Assembly: GCA_016841525.1 (NCBI GenBank)
Contig: JAENYZ010000004.1
Coordinates: 351,360-415,359, forward strand
Direction of reading: 5' to 3'
Origin: Anaerolineaceae bacterium
Lineage (GTDB): Bacteria; Chloroflexota; Anaerolineae; Anaerolineales; Anaerolineaceae
Length of the DNA: 64,000 nucleotides
Both the position numbers and the translations under genes were made by a program. Shown here piece by piece: positions 8,495 to 18,141 of the stretch. Each line of letters starts with the position of its first letter. The first letter of the stretch is position 1. The notes beneath the pieces are model-generated. The model had not been told where the DNA came from and searched no databases. It saw only the letters and a program-made list of their open reading frames with translations.

Positions 8495-10906
8495 ATGCAG
8501 CCATCCTCGCCAGTTGAACCTAAAAAATATTCCCCTTTTGAAGGTTTTATTCCCTTTCTTTGGTTGTCCCTTGCCTGTGCTGGCGGGATTGTCTTTGCCA
8601 ATCTCACAGCTTTGCCAATTCTGGTCTGGATTTCAGGTTTTGTAATTTGCCTTAGCGCCTGGGTATTGGCTTGCAAGCTTCCAATGCGATTGGTCTTTAC
8701 ACATCGATTAAGGCATTGGACAGGTGCAAATCAAAAACTGCCTACAGTATTGCTTCCAATCATTTTTTTCGTAGGGGGATGGCGTTTTACAGCCGAACAA
8801 CCTACGCAAACACTTTTGAGCAGCTCATTTTATAATGGCAGAGGTGTTGTCCAGATTGTTGGCCTGGTTATCCAAGCACCAGACCTTCGCGATACACATA
8901 CAAATTTGACCATTGAAGTTGAATCACTTCAGCCCCTCTCGCCATCTCCTGATACCTTTAATCCTGAATCGGTCTCAGGCAGGGTCCTGCTGCAAGTCCC
9001 TTCCAATCGTGATTGGGCGTACGGTGATCGCTTGCGGGTAACCGGGGAATTGACACTTCCCTATGAAAGCAGCAATTTCTCATATCGCGAATACCTTGCA
9101 GTAAAAGGCATCCATTCCATGATGGCTTATGCCCGTGTCAATTGGGTTGAACCTGGTCAGGGCAAACCCATTCTCGCCCATATCTTTGGCTTTCGGCAAA
9201 AGAGTTATGAGGTATTGCACGAAATTTTCCCCGCGCCAGAGTCAGAACTATTGTCAGGGATCTTATTAGGCAGGGATAAGGGAATCGCTCAGGACCTGCA
9301 GCACGCCTTTCAATTAACAGGTATGACCCATATCATTGCCATTTCTGGATTTAATATCACCATTTTAGCCGGCTTGTTTTCAAGCATCTTCACCCGTATT
9401 TTTGGTCATAAAATTGGCACCCTGGGGGCGATTTTCGGCATCTCGGCGTATACCATTTTAGTAGGCGCAGAAGCAGCAGTCGTCAGGGCTGCAATCATTG
9501 GCACCCTGGGTGTGTTAGGCGGTATGTTTGGCCGGCGGCAGAACGGTTTGAACAGCCTTGGCCTGGCGGCATTGGGAATGGCTTTGTTCGATCCAAACAT
9601 TCTTTGGGATGTTGGCTTTCAACTTTCAGTTGCTGCGACCCTGGGTTTGATATTGTATGCCCAGCCCATGGAAGAACGGTTTATTAAATTCGCCTCCCAA
9701 TGGCTGTCGGAGGAACAGGCTAAAACAATTGCTGGCCCGGTGAGCGAGATCTTCTTGTTTACACTTGCAGCCCAATTAATGACACTGCCGATCATCGCCT
9801 ACCACTTTGGTGAAGTCTCCTGGTTAGCTTTGATTGCTAACCCGCTGGTTTTGCCGCCCCAATCGCTGGTCATGCTGCTGGGCGGATTGGCGTTGTTGGC
9901 AGGACTAGCTTTGCCTTTATTCGGGAAAATCATTGGGGCTTTAGCCCTGCCCTTTGTGCGTTACACAATTCGGATGGTTACGTTGGTTGCGAAATTTCCG
10001 GGTGCCGATCTTAAATTGCCTAATTTTCATGTCTTGTGGCTCGTGATTTTTTATGGTTTTTTGTTCATCCTGACCTTGTTCCCAATTGAGAAGCGAAGAA
10101 ACCTCTTCCGCAAAGCTTTTTCTCCCGATATAGGGCTGTTAGTCTTATCAGCAAGTGTGATTTTTATTTGGAATCATGCCTTATCGCGCCCTGATGGGAA
10201 ATTGCACCTGACATTATTAGACCATGAAGGGACACTTTTTATCCAAACACCGGATGGCAAGACCTTATTAATCGGCGGCGGTCCCAGCCCTTCCTCACTG
10301 AATCAAAGCCTGGGTCAATTGCTTCCCCCCGGTGAAAAGCATCTCGATGCCTTGATCCTTGCCAGCATCGCCCGCGATGACAACAACGCGCTGACAGGCG
10401 CATTAAAAATGTATTCACCCGACATCGTTTTATGGGGACCGGCAGCAGATTCTAACCAAACAACGGCAGCGGTTTACACTTTATTAGCTGATAAGAACAT
10501 TCCAATCATAGATATGGAAACCGGGCAGAAATTGAACCTTGGGTCGGGAATTGAACTCAGTGTTTTATGGGTTGAAGAACGCGGTGCTGTATTATTTCTA
10601 ACCTGGAATAATTTCAGCGCATACCTGCCAGCGGGGAAGATTGAAAAATCGAGATTTTCCTTGCCTGAAGCACCGGATGTCGTGCTCTTGGAAGATGGTT
10701 TTAAGGCAGAAGCTAAATCCCTGGAAAAGATAACCGGATGGTCACCTGCGGTGATTCTGATACCCCTTGAGGAATCAGATTTACCTTTGTTGGGTGAGCA
10801 TGAGCTTTTATCCTTGCTGGCAAACTTTCCAATTGTCACCACCCTTGACCATCCCTGGGTGCGCGTTTCAACGGATGGCGAGCAGCTTTGGGTAAGTGGG
10901 AAATAA
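8495..10906 (+). CDS. comEC: ComEC/Rec2-like competence membrane protein with degenerate C-terminal domain
   Basis: ComEC forms the inner-membrane channel for single-stranded DNA uptake in natural transformation. The 803-residue protein has an N-terminal membrane and DUF4131-type soluble region (about 1-230), the Competence domain of many helices (about 230-530; GILLGRDKGI, HIIAISGFNITILAGL, RAAIIGTLGVLGGMFGRRQNGLN), and a C-terminal domain in the position of the metallo-beta-lactamase nuclease-like domain. In that domain the expected D-V-G-Q-G-D and T-H-x-H-x-D-H motifs are replaced by LLDHEGTLFIQTPDG and LILASIARDDNNALTG, so the metal ligands are gone. The start ATG at 8495 has GTGAGG upstream. 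No comEA, comF or dprA is adjacent. It could still act as a DNA channel that lacks the degradative domain. Confidence 0.88.
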   Translation: MQPSSPVEPKKYSPFEGFIPFLWLSLACAGGIVFANLTALPILVWISGFVICLSAWVLACKLPMRLVFTHRLRHWTGANQKLPTVLLPIIFFVGGWRFTAEQPTQTLLSSSFYNGRGVVQIVGLVIQAPDLRDTHTNLTIEVESLQPLSPSPDTFNPESVSGRVLLQVPSNRDWAYGDRLRVTGELTLPYESSNFSYREYLAVKGIHSMMAYARVNWVEPGQGKPILAHIFGFRQKSYEVLHEIFPAPESELLSGILLGRDKGIAQDLQHAFQLTGMTHIIAISGFNITILAGLFSSIFTRIFGHKIGTLGAIFGISAYTILVGAEAAVVRAAIIGTLGVLGGMFGRRQNGLNSLGLAALGMALFDPNILWDVGFQLSVAATLGLILYAQPMEERFIKFASQWLSEEQAKTIAGPVSEIFLFTLAAQLMTLPIIAYHFGEVSWLALIANPLVLPPQSLVMLLGGLALLAGLALPLFGKIIGALALPFVRYTIRMVTLVAKFPGADLKLPNFHVLWLVIFYGFLFILTLFPIEKRRNLFRKAFSPDIGLLVLSASVIFIWNHALSRPDGKLHLTLLDHEGTLFIQTPDGKTLLIGGGPSPSSLNQSLGQLLPPGEKHLDALILASIARDDNNALTGALKMYSPDIVLWGPAADSNQTTAAVYTLLADKNIPIIDMETGQKLNLGSGIELSVLWVEERGAVLFLTWNNFSAYLPAGKIEKSRFSLPEAPDVVLLEDGFKAEAKSLEKITGWSPAVILIPLEESDLPLLGEHELLSLLANFPIVTTLDHPWVRVSTDGEQLWVSGK

Positions 10907-10936
10907 TAGGCTTTTGTGTTAAGACAAGAAAAAAGC

Positions 10937-10965
10937 TTGTACGTAAGGGCTTAATCTCATACAAT
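10937..10965 (+). promoter_or_regulatory. Candidate promoter of psuG
   Basis: TTGTAC (10937-10942), a 17-base spacer and TACAAT (10960-10965) lie about 60 bases upstream of the psuG start, in a short gap after comEC. Confidence 0.5.
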
Positions 10966-11027
10966 CAATACACAGAAAAAGAGAATTACCAGAGTCCTTT
11001 TCAAAACCAATAGAGAGGATGTCACTT

Positions 11028-11963
11028 ATGGCTAGCAGATTACCGCATCCCTATGTTTTTTCAAAACAAATCGTCCAGGCAAATCAATTTGGTTCACCGA
11101 TTGTAGCACTGGAATCGACAGTAATTACCCATGGATTGCCCAGGCCGGACAATTTACAGCTTGCCGTGGACATGGAAAACATTGTGCGTGAACACGGCGC
11201 GACGCCTGCCACGATTGCTATTTTAGACGGGGAGATTCATATCGGCTTATCGGAAGAAGAGCTGAGCACCCTGGCAAACCGGGAGGATACAAGAAAAATC
11301 AGCGTGCGAGATCTTGGAATTGCACTTGCTACCGGTTTAAGCGGTGGAACGACTGTTGCCAGCACCTTATTTGTGTCAGCTCTGGCAAACATCAAAGTCT
11401 TCGCGACGGGCGGTATCGGCGGCGTCCATCGTGGTGCGCCATTTGATATTTCTGCCGATCTAACCCAGCTGGGCAAATCACCGGTTCTTGTGGTGTGCGC
11501 CGGCGCAAAAGCAATCCTTGATTTGCCAGCAACAAGAGAGGTTCTCGAAACCCAGGGTGTTCCCGTCATTGGTTATCAAACCGATGAATTTCCTGCTTTT
11601 TACACCCGCAGCAGCGGCCTGGGGGTTGATGCCAGGGTGGACACTCCAGAAGAAGCTGCAAAAATTGCCATTGAATCCTGGGAAGCCGGTATCACATCGG
11701 CAATCCTGCTGGTAGTCCCGCCGCCCGAGGAAAGTGCATTATCACCTGATGAGATGGAATCAGCCATTCAAACAGCCTTATATGAGGCTGAAAGCGCAGC
11801 ACTACACGGCGCTGAGACCACACCATTTTTACTGAAAAGAGTGAGCGAATTGACGGGCGGTGAAAGCTTACGCGCAAACCTGGCTTTGCTCAAGAACAAC
11901 GCCAGGATTGCTGCCCAGGTGTCAGGAGCAATGGGTAGGGTCGAAAAAGCCGGTCCTTTTTAG
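11028..11963 (+). CDS. psuG: Pseudouridine-5'-phosphate glycosidase
   Basis: Cleaves the C-glycosidic bond of pseudouridine 5'-phosphate to uracil and ribose 5-phosphate (reversible, Mn-dependent), for RNA pseudouridine recycling. The 311-residue length fits the family. Expected catalytic residues are visible: the Glu of ALESTVITHG near residue 30, the Lys of KISVRDLG near 90, and a Lys in the AGAKAILDLPATRE segment near 163. FATGGIGGVHRGA is the conserved glycine-rich phosphate region. ATG 11028 is preferred over 11019 because GAGAGG lies 9 bases before it and directly abuts the earlier ATG. No PsuK-type pseudouridine kinase is adjacent; the only PfkB kinase in the window is in the sucrose cassette. 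Confidence 0.95.
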   Translation: MASRLPHPYVFSKQIVQANQFGSPIVALESTVITHGLPRPDNLQLAVDMENIVREHGATPATIAILDGEIHIGLSEEELSTLANREDTRKISVRDLGIALATGLSGGTTVASTLFVSALANIKVFATGGIGGVHRGAPFDISADLTQLGKSPVLVVCAGAKAILDLPATREVLETQGVPVIGYQTDEFPAFYTRSSGLGVDARVDTPEEAAKIAIESWEAGITSAILLVVPPPEESALSPDEMESAIQTALYEAESAALHGAETTPFLLKRVSELTGGESLRANLALLKNNARIAAQVSGAMGRVEKAGPF

Positions 11964-11966
11964 CGA

Positions 11967-12884
11967 TTAATCCGTCGGGGTAACCCGCGGGGTGCGCGTC
12001 TGTGTCGGGGTGAGGGTGATGGTGGGCGTCAGGGTTGGCTGACGCGTATGCGTTGATGTTGGGGGTTGTGTTTGGCTGGGTGTCAGCGAGGGCGTTGCCG
12101 TTAAGGTCGGTGTTAATGTAATGGTTGGCGTTGGCGGCTCACCGGTCACTGTGAAGTAGCCGGAAACCATCCATTCTGACCCAATAAAAATCTGAACCTC
12201 ATACATGCCCGCCAGCCATTGATCGCTGTCGGGCGCCCAATCCGTATACCCATAGCCCCCAGTGCCGCCTTCCCAGGGTGCGGTCTCATAATAAACAAGC
12301 TCACCCTCTCGATACCACAAAGCGCTCCATTGAACGCCGTTTGACATATTGTTATAGCTGAATGTCCCATAAAGCTGTCCCACGGGATTTTCGAATTCAA
12401 TAGCGGGATCAATCGGTTGAAATGCTTCATCGATCTGCTGTGAGAATTGAATAAAGCTGAACACTGCATCCGGGTTGGGCGTCACTTCACCTTCAAAATC
12501 TGCTTCAACTTCAGAAGGTAAACTTGGTGTGCTGGTTATGGAGGGCGTATCGGTGATTGTTGGCGTCAGCGTTATGGTGGGCGTCAGGGTGATGGTAGGC
12601 GTCAGGGTAATGGTAGGAGTTTGCGTCGCCGTTGGCGATGGTGAAATAAAATTGTAAACAAGGGGTTCCGAGTAATTCAAAATGATCCAGGACAGCGGGA
12701 TCAACAGAACGGCAGCCAGCAGCAATCGCCAACCTCGAACCATACGATCGTGGCGTTTGCGGTAAAATGGGATTTGACGGCCTTTCAGGATATTGTTTAT
12801 CCCAAAGATCAGGGTTAGCAAGGCTGCAACGCCTGTAATGATTGTAGCAGTCAAGACCGTTGAGCGAATGTCAATTTGAAGCAT
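11967..12884 (-). CDS. Membrane-anchored protein with Thr/Pro-rich repeats
   Basis: The 305-residue protein has an N-terminal membrane helix (TATIITGVAALLTLIFGI), a short basic cytoplasmic loop (YRKRHDRMVRG), a second helix (LLLAAVLLIPLSWIIL), a TPTITL-repeat linker, a globular outer domain (about 130-240, with YGYTDWAPDSDQWLAGMYEVQIFIG), and a second Thr/Pro-rich tail (TLTPTITLTPTQTRTP). Such TPT linkers are common in surface proteins of Anaerolineae and are likely glycosylated or extended spacers. The outer domain has an immunoglobulin-like ending (MYEVQIFIGSEWMVSGYFTV) that suggests a beta-sandwich. Its function is not recognised. It converges with psuG, only 3 bases apart, and diverges from the kinase gene. 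Confidence 0.82.
   Translation of the reverse strand: MLQIDIRSTVLTATIITGVAALLTLIFGINNILKGRQIPFYRKRHDRMVRGWRLLLAAVLLIPLSWIILNYSEPLVYNFISPSPTATQTPTITLTPTITLTPTITLTPTITDTPSITSTPSLPSEVEADFEGEVTPNPDAVFSFIQFSQQIDEAFQPIDPAIEFENPVGQLYGTFSYNNMSNGVQWSALWYREGELVYYETAPWEGGTGGYGYTDWAPDSDQWLAGMYEVQIFIGSEWMVSGYFTVTGEPPTPTITLTPTLTATPSLTPSQTQPPTSTHTRQPTLTPTITLTPTQTRTPRVTPTD
12552..12623 (-). repeat. Four tandem 18-bp units coding TPTITL repeats
   Basis: Four near-identical 18-base units (for example GGTGATGGTAGGCGTCAG on the plus strand) encode the six-residue TPTITL period of the linker. Tandem units like these can change in number by slippage, altering linker length in steps of six residues. Confidence 0.8.
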
Positions 12885-12991
12885 AAACTGGCTTTCCGTC
12901 GTTGATTTCGAATTATAGCCTATTTTATTGCTTACAATAAGTAAAATATGGGATAAAATAAATTAATCAAAAATTTAATATTAGAGATGCC

Positions 12992-15094
12992 ATGCCCCTT
13001 GAAAACGGTTATCGCCTAAATCAACGTTACAAAATAATTGACATCCTCGGGCAGGGCGGCATGGGGGCTGTTTATCGAGCTGTCGATGAAAACCTGGATG
13101 TCACAGTTGCTATCAAAGAAAATGCGTTTTTCTCTGAAGATTATGCGCGCCAGTTCCAAAGGGAAGCAAAAGTATTAGCATCTTTACGGCACCCCAACCT
13201 ACCGCGGGTTTTTGATTATTTCGTAATAGCTCAACAAGGGCAGTACCTAGTAATGGATTACATAGAGGGGGATGACCTTCGCCAGTGGATGAACAAAGAA
13301 GGGGTAATTCCTGAAATTGATGTCATTCAAATTGGGATCGAAATATGTAATGCCCTGATTTATTTACACTCCAGAACGCCGCCGATAACCCATCGAGATA
13401 TTAAACCCGGCAACATCAAAATCACGCCTGAGGGGGAGGTCATCCTGGTTGATTTTGGCTTGGTGAAAATCAATTACGACAAGGAATTGACCACAACGGC
13501 TGCCCGGGCAATGACCCCGGGTTATTCCCCACCAGAACAATATGGGGATACGCCTACAGATCACAGATCCGACATCTTCTCCTTGGGCGCAACGCTTTAT
13601 GCAGCATTAGCGGGCTACCTTCCTGAAGACAGCCTGTCGAGGACAACCGGCAAAGCAGACTTAACACCGATTAGAGATTACAACCCCGATGTCTCTGAAG
13701 CACTTGAAATGGTGATAGAAAAAGCCCTGGCACTTCGTTACCAGGACCGCTGGCAAACAGCAGAAGACTTTAAGCAAGCCCTTTTGGACGTCAAAGAATC
13801 AATCCCAAGAGAGGCGTGGCATAGTGACCATGTGATTCTCTTTAAAGCACCCACAACTTCAGATAATGGTCCCAATTTATCAGAATACAGCGGCAAAATT
13901 CAAGGGAACAATTTATCCCGACCCCAAAAGCGATGGTTTAAACGTTTGGATCCGGTATGGATATTTTTCGCGAGTTTGCTTGCTGTAATGCTGTTGCTTT
14001 TAGGTGCTTCGGCAATATGGCCGCAGAATTTCAGGGCGATTTGGGGTATGAACAGCACTCCTACCCGCGCAAGAACCCTGTCAGTGATTGGGGATAAAAC
14101 GTCGGTGAACCCATCTGAGACGATGATGGCGGTAGAAACAGCCCAAACACCCGAGATAACAGCGACGTTAATTGAGTCCCTCCCGGATGAGACAACACCG
14201 ACGCCAACCAAGACCCCTACTGGCGGGGGCGCAGGTATGATCGCCTATGTTTCTGAGCGAACAGGCTTACCTCAAATATGGCTTTTGGATACCCTGACGG
14301 GGGCGACACAGCAGCTTACCCGTCTTGATGAAGGAGCCTGCCAGCCGGATTGGTCCCCTGGTGGTGATGCAATCGTATTCTCATCACCCTGTTCAGGAAA
14401 GCGAACACGGCATGCGGGTGCAAGTTTATTTATCCTTGATCTTAAAGAAAATGCCCTGACACAATTGACGAAATCACTCGAAGGTGATTTTGATCCAGCA
14501 TGGTCTCCTGCAGGAGATTGGATCGCCTACACCTCGTTATTGAATGGGCAGCTTCAATTATTCAAGATCAATATTTTTGATCAGTCGGTTGTCAAGCTGT
14601 CAGATGGTACTTATAACGAATTTGACCCTGCCTGGTCAAAGGGAGGTGGACAAATCGCTTTTGTTCGCACACGTGGGGCTGATCAGATTTGGATAATGAG
14701 TGCAGATGGTAAGGACCCGATACAATTTTCATTGTCCGGCGTCATTGATAACAGCCACCCCAGCTGGTATCCCCAGGAAGGGCTGATGCTTTTCAGCCAG
14801 GTGCTCGGAGCAGGCAGTCCCTCGAAAAAATTGTTTGGCATGCGGCTTGATGATATCGGTAAGCATGAGGAATATCCAATTACACCAGCAAATCAGACAG
14901 ATTATGTGCCGTTAATGGACAATGTGACCGTCTCTCCTGATGGGATATGGCTTGCCTTTGATTATTGGTATTACGATGTACTTTCGGATATCTATATTAT
15001 GAAGTTCCCGGGCGTAGACTTGCGCCAGCTAACGACCGATCCTGCTTTAGATTATGAGCCGGCATGGCGTCCACTGCCGCCAGCCAGTAATTAA
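12992..15094 (+). CDS. Transmembrane Ser/Thr protein kinase with extracytoplasmic PD40/TolB-like propeller
   Basis: Receptor-like Hanks-type kinase of 700 residues. Kinase domain 1-270: glycine loop GQGGMG at 20-25, VAIK lysine K42, catalytic HRDIKPGN at 134-141, DFG at 154-156, and an activation segment with TPGYSPPEQ. One membrane helix follows at about 321-343 (PVWIFFASLLAVMLLLLGAS). Then comes a short Thr/Pro-rich linker (TPTPTKTPTGG) and a C-terminal beta-propeller (about 410-700) of TolB/PD40 repeats such as QPDWSPGGDAIVFSS, DPAWSPAGDWIAYTS, DPAWSKGGGQIAFV and EPAWRP. The propeller is outside the cell and probably senses a ligand or a wall component. It is divergent from the TPT protein and may share regulation. 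The ligand is unknown. Confidence 0.94.
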   Translation: MPLENGYRLNQRYKIIDILGQGGMGAVYRAVDENLDVTVAIKENAFFSEDYARQFQREAKVLASLRHPNLPRVFDYFVIAQQGQYLVMDYIEGDDLRQWMNKEGVIPEIDVIQIGIEICNALIYLHSRTPPITHRDIKPGNIKITPEGEVILVDFGLVKINYDKELTTTAARAMTPGYSPPEQYGDTPTDHRSDIFSLGATLYAALAGYLPEDSLSRTTGKADLTPIRDYNPDVSEALEMVIEKALALRYQDRWQTAEDFKQALLDVKESIPREAWHSDHVILFKAPTTSDNGPNLSEYSGKIQGNNLSRPQKRWFKRLDPVWIFFASLLAVMLLLLGASAIWPQNFRAIWGMNSTPTRARTLSVIGDKTSVNPSETMMAVETAQTPEITATLIESLPDETTPTPTKTPTGGGAGMIAYVSERTGLPQIWLLDTLTGATQQLTRLDEGACQPDWSPGGDAIVFSSPCSGKRTRHAGASLFILDLKENALTQLTKSLEGDFDPAWSPAGDWIAYTSLLNGQLQLFKINIFDQSVVKLSDGTYNEFDPAWSKGGGQIAFVRTRGADQIWIMSADGKDPIQFSLSGVIDNSHPSWYPQEGLMLFSQVLGAGSPSKKLFGMRLDDIGKHEEYPITPANQTDYVPLMDNVTVSPDGIWLAFDYWYYDVLSDIYIMKFPGVDLRQLTTDPALDYEPAWRPLPPASN

Positions 15095-15128
15095 TATTTG
15101 AAACTCAATTAAAGTTTCACGCTTCCTA

Positions 15129-17105
15129 TTATTCTTTCAAACACCCTTGAAGCCACATAAACTGAAAAGGTTCCAATTCCAGTTCTTCAATCGATGAGGT
15201 TGTTATGCCTGAAACAATATCTTTCAATATGATCTTCTCTTTGAAAAGATTCAGCTTTTTTAAGGATAGGCTTTGGGAAAAATCACTGAAATTATTCAAG
15301 AACAAGATTTGTTGGTCATGATCTTTGTGAATATATCCAAATACATGGGGATTGCCGGTGTATATAAAATCAGGCAATTTCTCACTAATGATGGAGAGTG
15401 ACTTTCTCAAATGAATCAATTTCTGAAAACCCTGGTAAATTCTTCCAGGAATGCTTTCTTCTTCGCCCCGTTTTGCATAGCGTTCTAAGTCAGCTTCAGT
15501 GCGATGAACCCAACGGCTGTCATCTGTTTTTGCAGGATCATCTTGATAGCTGTAGTCATTCAGGGTGCCAACTTCATCGCCTAAATAGATCAGTGGAATG
15601 CCGCCAATTGACAATATAATGCTGTGAATCAGCAAAATCCTTCGGATGGCAAGATCGACCTCAACTTGAGTTTCTTCTTCAAGCGCCTTTTCAAGCCCCG
15701 CAAGTGAAGCAGTTGTTCCCGATATGCGTGCATCTTTGGTTTTTATATTTTCTTGGAAGGGCAAACCCCGGGCAAAACTGCCCTCAAAGCGACCGGTATA
15801 AAATGCATTCAAGAATTGACGATGGTCAAAGGCATTCACCCACAAATCTGCGGCATCCTCATCTGAAAATGTCCAGCCGATATCATCGTGGCAGCGGACG
15901 TAATTCACCCAGGCGCAGCCATCGGGGATCTCAAAGCGTTTCTTCATCGAATACAACAGGAGGTTGACCTCTCTGGTTGCAAGGGTATTCCACAGCAAAG
16001 CCATCAAAAGCGGATTATAGGACAGCTGGCATTCATCCGGATGGATATATTTAGCTACCTCATCAGGATGGACAATTGCCTCAGATTTGAACAACAAAGC
16101 TGGCGATGCAATGCGAGCAATCAGGTTATAGGCCTGAATGATGCTGTGGGCTTGCGGCAGGTTCTCACAACTGGTCCCCATTTCTTTCCAGATAAAGGCA
16201 ACCGCGTCAAGGCGCAGCACTTCCACACCCTGGTTTGCCAAAAACAGCATCTCCCCTGCCATCTGGTTGAAGACCTCTGGGTTGGCATAATTTAAATCCC
16301 ATTGATTGGAATGAAAAGTGGTCCAAACCCATTGACCGATATCATAAAAATAAGTGAATGCCCCGGGATGTTCTTCTGGAAATATCTCTCGCAGGGTTTT
16401 TTCGTAAGCATTTGGTATTGTGCGTTCGGGGAATATCCGGTAATAATTCTGATAACGCTGCTCTCCTGCACGTGCTTTTAATGCCCACTCATGCTCATTT
16501 GACGTGTGATTAAAGACGAAATCTATGACAAGGCTGATCCCTTCTTCCCGGAGTTCTCCTGCCAGTAACCTGAGGTCTTCCATCGTGCCTAATTTTGGGT
16601 CCACTTCTCGATAACTGCTGATGGCATACCCCCCGTCATTTTCACCTTCAGGAGATTTGAACAGAGGCATTAAATGAAGATAGGTCAAACCAAGCTCTTT
16701 GAAGTATGGAATTTTATTTCGGATCCCTGATAAATCTCCCGCGAAAAGATCGACATAGCATACGCCGCCGAGCATGCGGTGATCCTGAAACCAATTCGGT
16801 TGTCCCTCACGCAAAGCGTCCAGTTTTTTTAGGTCACCAGGTCGATCTATCCAGGCTTTTGTGATTTCAGTTAACAAGGATTCAAAATAAAAGAAGAAAT
16901 CATATCGTTGACCATATAGATCCACAAGAATCGAAAAGAGCGATGGGAAATGTGTTTGAATCCGACGGATATATAACTTCCATGCTTCTGGATGTGATTT
17001 TCGAAAAGTAGAAAAACGATCATTCAACCGGGGAATCAATCGTTCAAGTGATTTTTTGGATTCTAATTCAATATCAAAATCAGGTTGATTGGGCTTATCA
17101 AGCAT
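15129..17105 (-). CDS. Amylosucrase (GH13_4)
   Basis: Cytoplasmic transglucosylase that uses sucrose to extend alpha-1,4-glucan and releases fructose. Length (658) fits amylosucrase. Domain order: all-helical N-terminal domain (1-100), TIM barrel from GGVCYVDLFAG near 113, and a C-terminal beta domain. Catalytic residues by family position: nucleophile D300 in LRLDAVAF, acid/base E342 in FKSEAIV, and D407/D408 in VRCHDDIGW. VIDFVFNHTSNEH is the GH13 region I. The start has AAGGAAG upstream. It is 34 bases downstream of fructokinase in the same operon, which would consume the fructose it releases. Sucrose hydrolase is the alternative, as the two are close in sequence. Confidence 0.92.
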   Translation of the reverse strand: MLDKPNQPDFDIELESKKSLERLIPRLNDRFSTFRKSHPEAWKLYIRRIQTHFPSLFSILVDLYGQRYDFFFYFESLLTEITKAWIDRPGDLKKLDALREGQPNWFQDHRMLGGVCYVDLFAGDLSGIRNKIPYFKELGLTYLHLMPLFKSPEGENDGGYAISSYREVDPKLGTMEDLRLLAGELREEGISLVIDFVFNHTSNEHEWALKARAGEQRYQNYYRIFPERTIPNAYEKTLREIFPEEHPGAFTYFYDIGQWVWTTFHSNQWDLNYANPEVFNQMAGEMLFLANQGVEVLRLDAVAFIWKEMGTSCENLPQAHSIIQAYNLIARIASPALLFKSEAIVHPDEVAKYIHPDECQLSYNPLLMALLWNTLATREVNLLLYSMKKRFEIPDGCAWVNYVRCHDDIGWTFSDEDAADLWVNAFDHRQFLNAFYTGRFEGSFARGLPFQENIKTKDARISGTTASLAGLEKALEEETQVEVDLAIRRILLIHSIILSIGGIPLIYLGDEVGTLNDYSYQDDPAKTDDSRWVHRTEADLERYAKRGEEESIPGRIYQGFQKLIHLRKSLSIISEKLPDFIYTGNPHVFGYIHKDHDQQILFLNNFSDFSQSLSLKKLNLFKEKIILKDIVSGITTSSIEELELEPFQFMWLQGCLKE

Positions 17106-17139
17106 AATTTCTTCCTTTTTTGATAAAAATCAAATCAAT

Positions 17140-18117
17140 TTAAGACCATTGGATATCGATATTTCTTGATTTGAGAAATGCACGTACTTCCTTTGTGGTT
17201 GGCAGGGCTGGGATTGCCCCAAGCTGGGTTGTTGTGAGGGCACCAACAGCATTAGCATACAGGCAGACCTTGCTCAAAATAGATTCGTTGACTAATGCTT
17301 CCGGATGTTCACTCAGTCCTTTTAATAAACCAGCGACAAATCCATCGCCAGCGCCGGTCGTATCAATGGCTTTTGCGCTGATCCCCTCAACTAAGCCCTT
17401 AAAACCTGGCGTGTAATATCGGCAGCCTACTTTTCCCAGGGTGACTACCAATAGTTGTAGATTTTCATGCCACAGGGTGTTCACCGCTTCGTCAATGTCA
17501 TCCATCCCTGTCAGGAAGGTCAACTCATCTTCGCTGACTTTGATCAAATCCACTTTTCCCCATACGCTGAGCATCCCATCCTTTGCAGCAGATGGATCAG
17601 GCCAGAGAGCAAGGCGCAAGTTGGGATCATAGGAGATCAGCACACCGTTTTCACGAGCAGACCCCAGGGCAGCCAGGGTTGCGCTCCTGGAGGGTTCAGA
17701 TATCAATGAGATCGAGCCAAAGTGAAATATTTTTGCATGTTTGATGAGGGTGTAGTCAACCTCATCAGGCCGGTACAGCATATCGGCACTGGGATGTCGG
17801 TAGAACATAAATTCACGCTCGCCATCAGCCTTCAATGAAACAAAAGCAAGGGCTGTGCGCGCCTCGTGCGAAAAGACCAAACCCTGAGTGTTGACACCTA
17901 AATCACTTAGCGTCTTTTCCAGGAATTCTCCAAAAGGATCATCGCCCACCTTCCCAAGGAAAGCACATGAGATCCCTAGCTTAGCCAGGCCGGCTGCAAC
18001 ATTTGCCGGGGCACCGCCAGGCGCTTTTTTAAATGCCGGCGCTTCAATCAGCGACACGTTTGAAGTGGTTGGAACAAAATCAATCAGTAACTCACCGAGA
18101 GTGACAATATCTGCCAT
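17140..18117 (-). CDS. Fructokinase, PfkB family
   Basis: ATP-dependent phosphorylation of fructose to fructose 6-phosphate. The 325-residue ribokinase-fold protein shows the N-terminal GELLIDFVP, the substrate-side GGAPANVAAGLAKLG, and the C-terminal DTTGAGDGFVAGLL with the catalytic Asp and anion hole. FYRHPSADMLY and FHFGSISL resemble ScrK-type fructokinases. The start at 18117 has AAGGAGAGG 8 bases before it. It is the first gene of the two-gene operon with amylosucrase, and a LacI regulator sits directly upstream. Assignment to fructose rests on motifs and the sucrose context. Confidence 0.9.
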   Translation of the reverse strand: MADIVTLGELLIDFVPTTSNVSLIEAPAFKKAPGGAPANVAAGLAKLGISCAFLGKVGDDPFGEFLEKTLSDLGVNTQGLVFSHEARTALAFVSLKADGEREFMFYRHPSADMLYRPDEVDYTLIKHAKIFHFGSISLISEPSRSATLAALGSARENGVLISYDPNLRLALWPDPSAAKDGMLSVWGKVDLIKVSEDELTFLTGMDDIDEAVNTLWHENLQLLVVTLGKVGCRYYTPGFKGLVEGISAKAIDTTGAGDGFVAGLLKGLSEHPEALVNESILSKVCLYANAVGALTTTQLGAIPALPTTKEVRAFLKSRNIDIQWS

Positions 18118-18141
18118 TTGATTACCTCTCCTTTATTTCTT

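Noticed and set aside
12552..12623. CRISPR-like array
   Set aside because: The 18-base periodicity is coding (TPTITL repeats) and has no spacers.
15100..15118. Small GAAACT/AGTTTC hairpin between convergent kinase and amylosucrase genes
   Set aside because: Only 6 bp and no clear T-run on either side, so a terminator call is not justified.
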